A DNA stretch of 7,332 nt from Symbiobacteriaceae bacterium (GTDB taxonomy: Bacteria > Bacillota_E > Symbiobacteriia > Symbiobacteriales > Symbiobacteriaceae), in contig DAHVXO010000259.1 in the NCBI GenBank assembly GCA_027356675.1, positions 1-7,332 of the forward strand. Reading direction: 5' to 3'. Under the pieces are notes generated by a model. It was not told the DNA's origin. It worked only from the letters and a program-made list of their open reading frames with translations, and did not search any database. The number at the start of each line of letters is the position of its first letter. The stretch's first letter is position 1. Of the stretch, positions 6,044 to 7,332 are shown one piece after another. A program made the translations under genes and the position numbers.

Positions 6044-6664
6044 TTGGTCACATATGACGGACAGACGCTGGAGCACCTGGAATTCAGCGACGAGGACTTC
6101 CAGGGCTCTTCCTTTGAGTGTGCCACTGTGCGCCACTGCCGGTTCGTTCGCTGCAGTTTTCGCAGCGTCAATCTGAGCGATTGCCAGACGACGGGCTGCC
6201 AGTTCGACGGCTGCGACTTTGGGCACGCACGCCTGGGCGGCTCCATCCACGAAGCCTCCAGCTTTGCGAACGCAAGCTTCAAGTATGCGCATCTGTTCAG
6301 CGCGGTGTTTCGCGAGTGCAAGCTCCTGGGCGCCAGCTTCGAGGAGGCCGCCACGGCCGGTATGACGATCCGCGGCGGGGATTGGTCGTACACCAATCTG
6401 CGTTACCAGTCGCTGCGAGGACAAAATTTGCACGGGGTAAAGCTGGTGCACGCGGACCTCTACGGCTGCGACCTGGAGAAGGCAGACCTGCGGGACACGG
6501 ACCTCGAGCACGCCATCCTGGCGAATGTGCGGCTGGCCGGTGCCGACTTGCGCGGAGCGAACCTCGAGGGGGTTGACCTGCGGCTGCTAGACCTGCAAGG
6601 GGTGCGGATCGATCTGGGGCAGGCCGTCGCCTTTGCCCGGTCATATGGGGCCCAAGTGGAGTAG
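6044..6664 (+). CDS. Pentapeptide-repeat protein with uninterrupted register
   Basis: With the TTG start at 6044 the protein has 206 aa. From Phe14 to Ile189 a central residue, mostly Phe or Leu, recurs every five residues with no break: 36 repeats, or about nine coils of a right-handed quadrilateral beta-helix. The C-terminal half has canonical ADLxx repeats (ADLYG, ADLRD, ADLRG, ANLEG). The N-terminal half is richer in Phe and Cys. Seven of eight Cys (32, 37, 47, 52, 57, 92, 142) fall two residues before the central one, the inward-facing slot. Residues 190-202 (DLGQAVAFARSYG) look like a capping helix as in many family members. There is no signal peptide or membrane segment. The fold is shared by Qnr, MfpA and McbG, which mimic DNA and protect gyrase, but many members have no known role; length and fold also fit B. 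subtilis YisX. Function is unknown. Confidence 0.88.
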   Translation: MVTYDGQTLEHLEFSDEDFQGSSFECATVRHCRFVRCSFRSVNLSDCQTTGCQFDGCDFGHARLGGSIHEASSFANASFKYAHLFSAVFRECKLLGASFEEAATAGMTIRGGDWSYTNLRYQSLRGQNLHGVKLVHADLYGCDLEKADLRDTDLEHAILANVRLAGADLRGANLEGVDLRLLDLQGVRIDLGQAVAFARSYGAQVE

Positions 6665-6684
6665 GGGAGGCACCGGTCGCTGAC

Positions 6685-7332
6685 TCACGCCGCTGTGCCG
6701 TCGTCCTGCAGGAGCCGCCGGGTGCGGTGCTGCTCTGCCATGACGAACAGAACCCCGGCACCGATCACAGCGATAGCGGCCATGAACATGACCGTCGGTC
6801 CCCCGGATGCCCGGAGGACCGACGTGCCGAGGATCGGCCCCACGATGCCGCCCAGGGCCATTTGCAGACTGGAGGCGCCGACGTACCGCGCTCGCAAAGC
6901 GGACGGGGCGATATCCGTCACGTAGGTCGTATTCGGCACCGCCAGGGTCACCTCGCCCACGGTCCAGACCGCTGTGGCCGCATAGATTTGCCAGGCGGCG
7001 CCGGCCGTGCCGAACAGGGTGTAGCCGATGGCATAGGTGAGGCACCCGGCAGCGGCGGCCACCCCCATGGGCATCCGCCGGAAGATGGCGGTCAGCGGCA
7101 GCTGGAGGGTCACCACGATCAACCCGTTCAGCGTCCAGACCATGCTGAAGACCCGTTCATAATTGGGCATCCATCCCGAGAGATTCAGGGCCAGGGTGGC
7201 GTTGATCTGACCGTACGCGATCTGGCTGAGGATACCGCCGGCGATGAAGAGGAGAAGAGCCCGGTCGGAGAGCACTGCGGCCCAATCGCGGATCATGGCG
7301 GCGGGGCCGCTGGCGCGATGGGCACCCGGACC
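6685..7332 (-). CDS. Major facilitator superfamily transporter, C-terminal half (5'-truncated)
   Basis: Minus-strand gene whose frame stays open to the window edge, so 215 C-terminal residues are visible. An ATG at 7296 exists, but the upstream codons (ending HRASGPAA) continue without a stop. What is seen is only about six membrane helices, which fit helices 7-12 of a 12-helix MFS carrier; the segment before FIAGGILSQIAYG would then be the central cytoplasmic loop. Typical features are FRRMP after helix 8, an equivalent of the loop-8/9 basic motif, and PNTTYVTDIAPSALRARYVG between helices 10 and 11, as in drug/H+ antiporter-like DHA1 members. The tail EQHRTRRLLQDDGTAA is cytoplasmic. Substrate is not predictable; multidrug export is possible. 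It is convergent with the pentapeptide gene, 20 bases between stops. Confidence 0.85.
   Translation of the reverse strand, partial: GPGAHRASGPAAMIRDWAAVLSDRALLLFIAGGILSQIAYGQINATLALNLSGWMPNYERVFSMVWTLNGLIVVTLQLPLTAIFRRMPMGVAAAAGCLTYAIGYTLFGTAGAAWQIYAATAVWTVGEVTLAVPNTTYVTDIAPSALRARYVGASSLQMALGGIVGPILGTSVLRASGGPTVMFMAAIAVIGAGVLFVMAEQHRTRRLLQDDGTAA

Noticed and set aside
5238..6176. Plus-strand open frame of 312 codons overlapping the permease gene
   Set aside because: A different frame over a conserved NCS2 permease; the product is rich in Arg, Gly, His and Pro with no motif, so it is a frame shadow.
5317..6396. Minus-strand open frame of 359 codons opposite the permease end and pentapeptide gene
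   Set aside because: It lies antisense to two well-recognised genes and across the hairpin; its translation is rich in His, Arg, Asp and Gly with no recognisable fold, typical of an antisense shadow in high-GC DNA.

Overview
This is a high-GC bacterial chromosomal window with compact gene packing, strong purine-rich ribosome binding sites (GGAGG, AGGAGG) and at least one probable TTG start. That style would fit a high-GC Firmicute such as a Symbiobacterium-like lineage, but no 16S or other phylogenetic marker is present, so the taxonomic guess is weak. No tRNA, rRNA, CRISPR array, insertion sequence or phage gene was seen.

Layout. (1) Bases 1-3337, plus strand: three genes of a peptide/nickel-type ABC importer. 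They are a substrate-binding protein missing only its N-terminus at the window edge, a perfect GC-rich hairpin, then a DppB-type and a DppC-type permease whose stop and start codons overlap by one base. The two ATPase genes such importers need are not in the window. (2) Bases 3349-4311, minus strand: an aldo/keto reductase with an intact catalytic tetrad, convergent with the permease gene across only 11 bases. (3) Bases 4312-4542: a divergent intergenic region with several palindromes and a possible short upstream reading frame. (4) Bases 4543-5904, plus strand: a UraA-type uracil/H+ symporter of the NCS2 family. (5) Bases 5909-5960: a long imperfect hairpin. (6) Bases 6044-6664, plus strand: a pentapeptide-repeat protein with an unbroken five-residue register and a ladder of cysteines. 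(7) Bases 6685-7332, minus strand: the C-terminal half of a major facilitator superfamily transporter that runs off the window, convergent with the pentapeptide gene across 20 bases.

How the genes work together. Apart from the importer operon, the genes look like separate housekeeping or accessory units and not one pathway. The shared theme is transport: peptide-type solute uptake, uracil uptake and an MFS carrier. The pentapeptide protein could be co-transcribed with the uracil permease if the hairpin between them is not a full terminator. I see no clear novel multi-gene system. The items most worth a second look are the cysteine-laddered pentapeptide protein, the two intergenic hairpins and the small overlapping frame at the uracil permease start.
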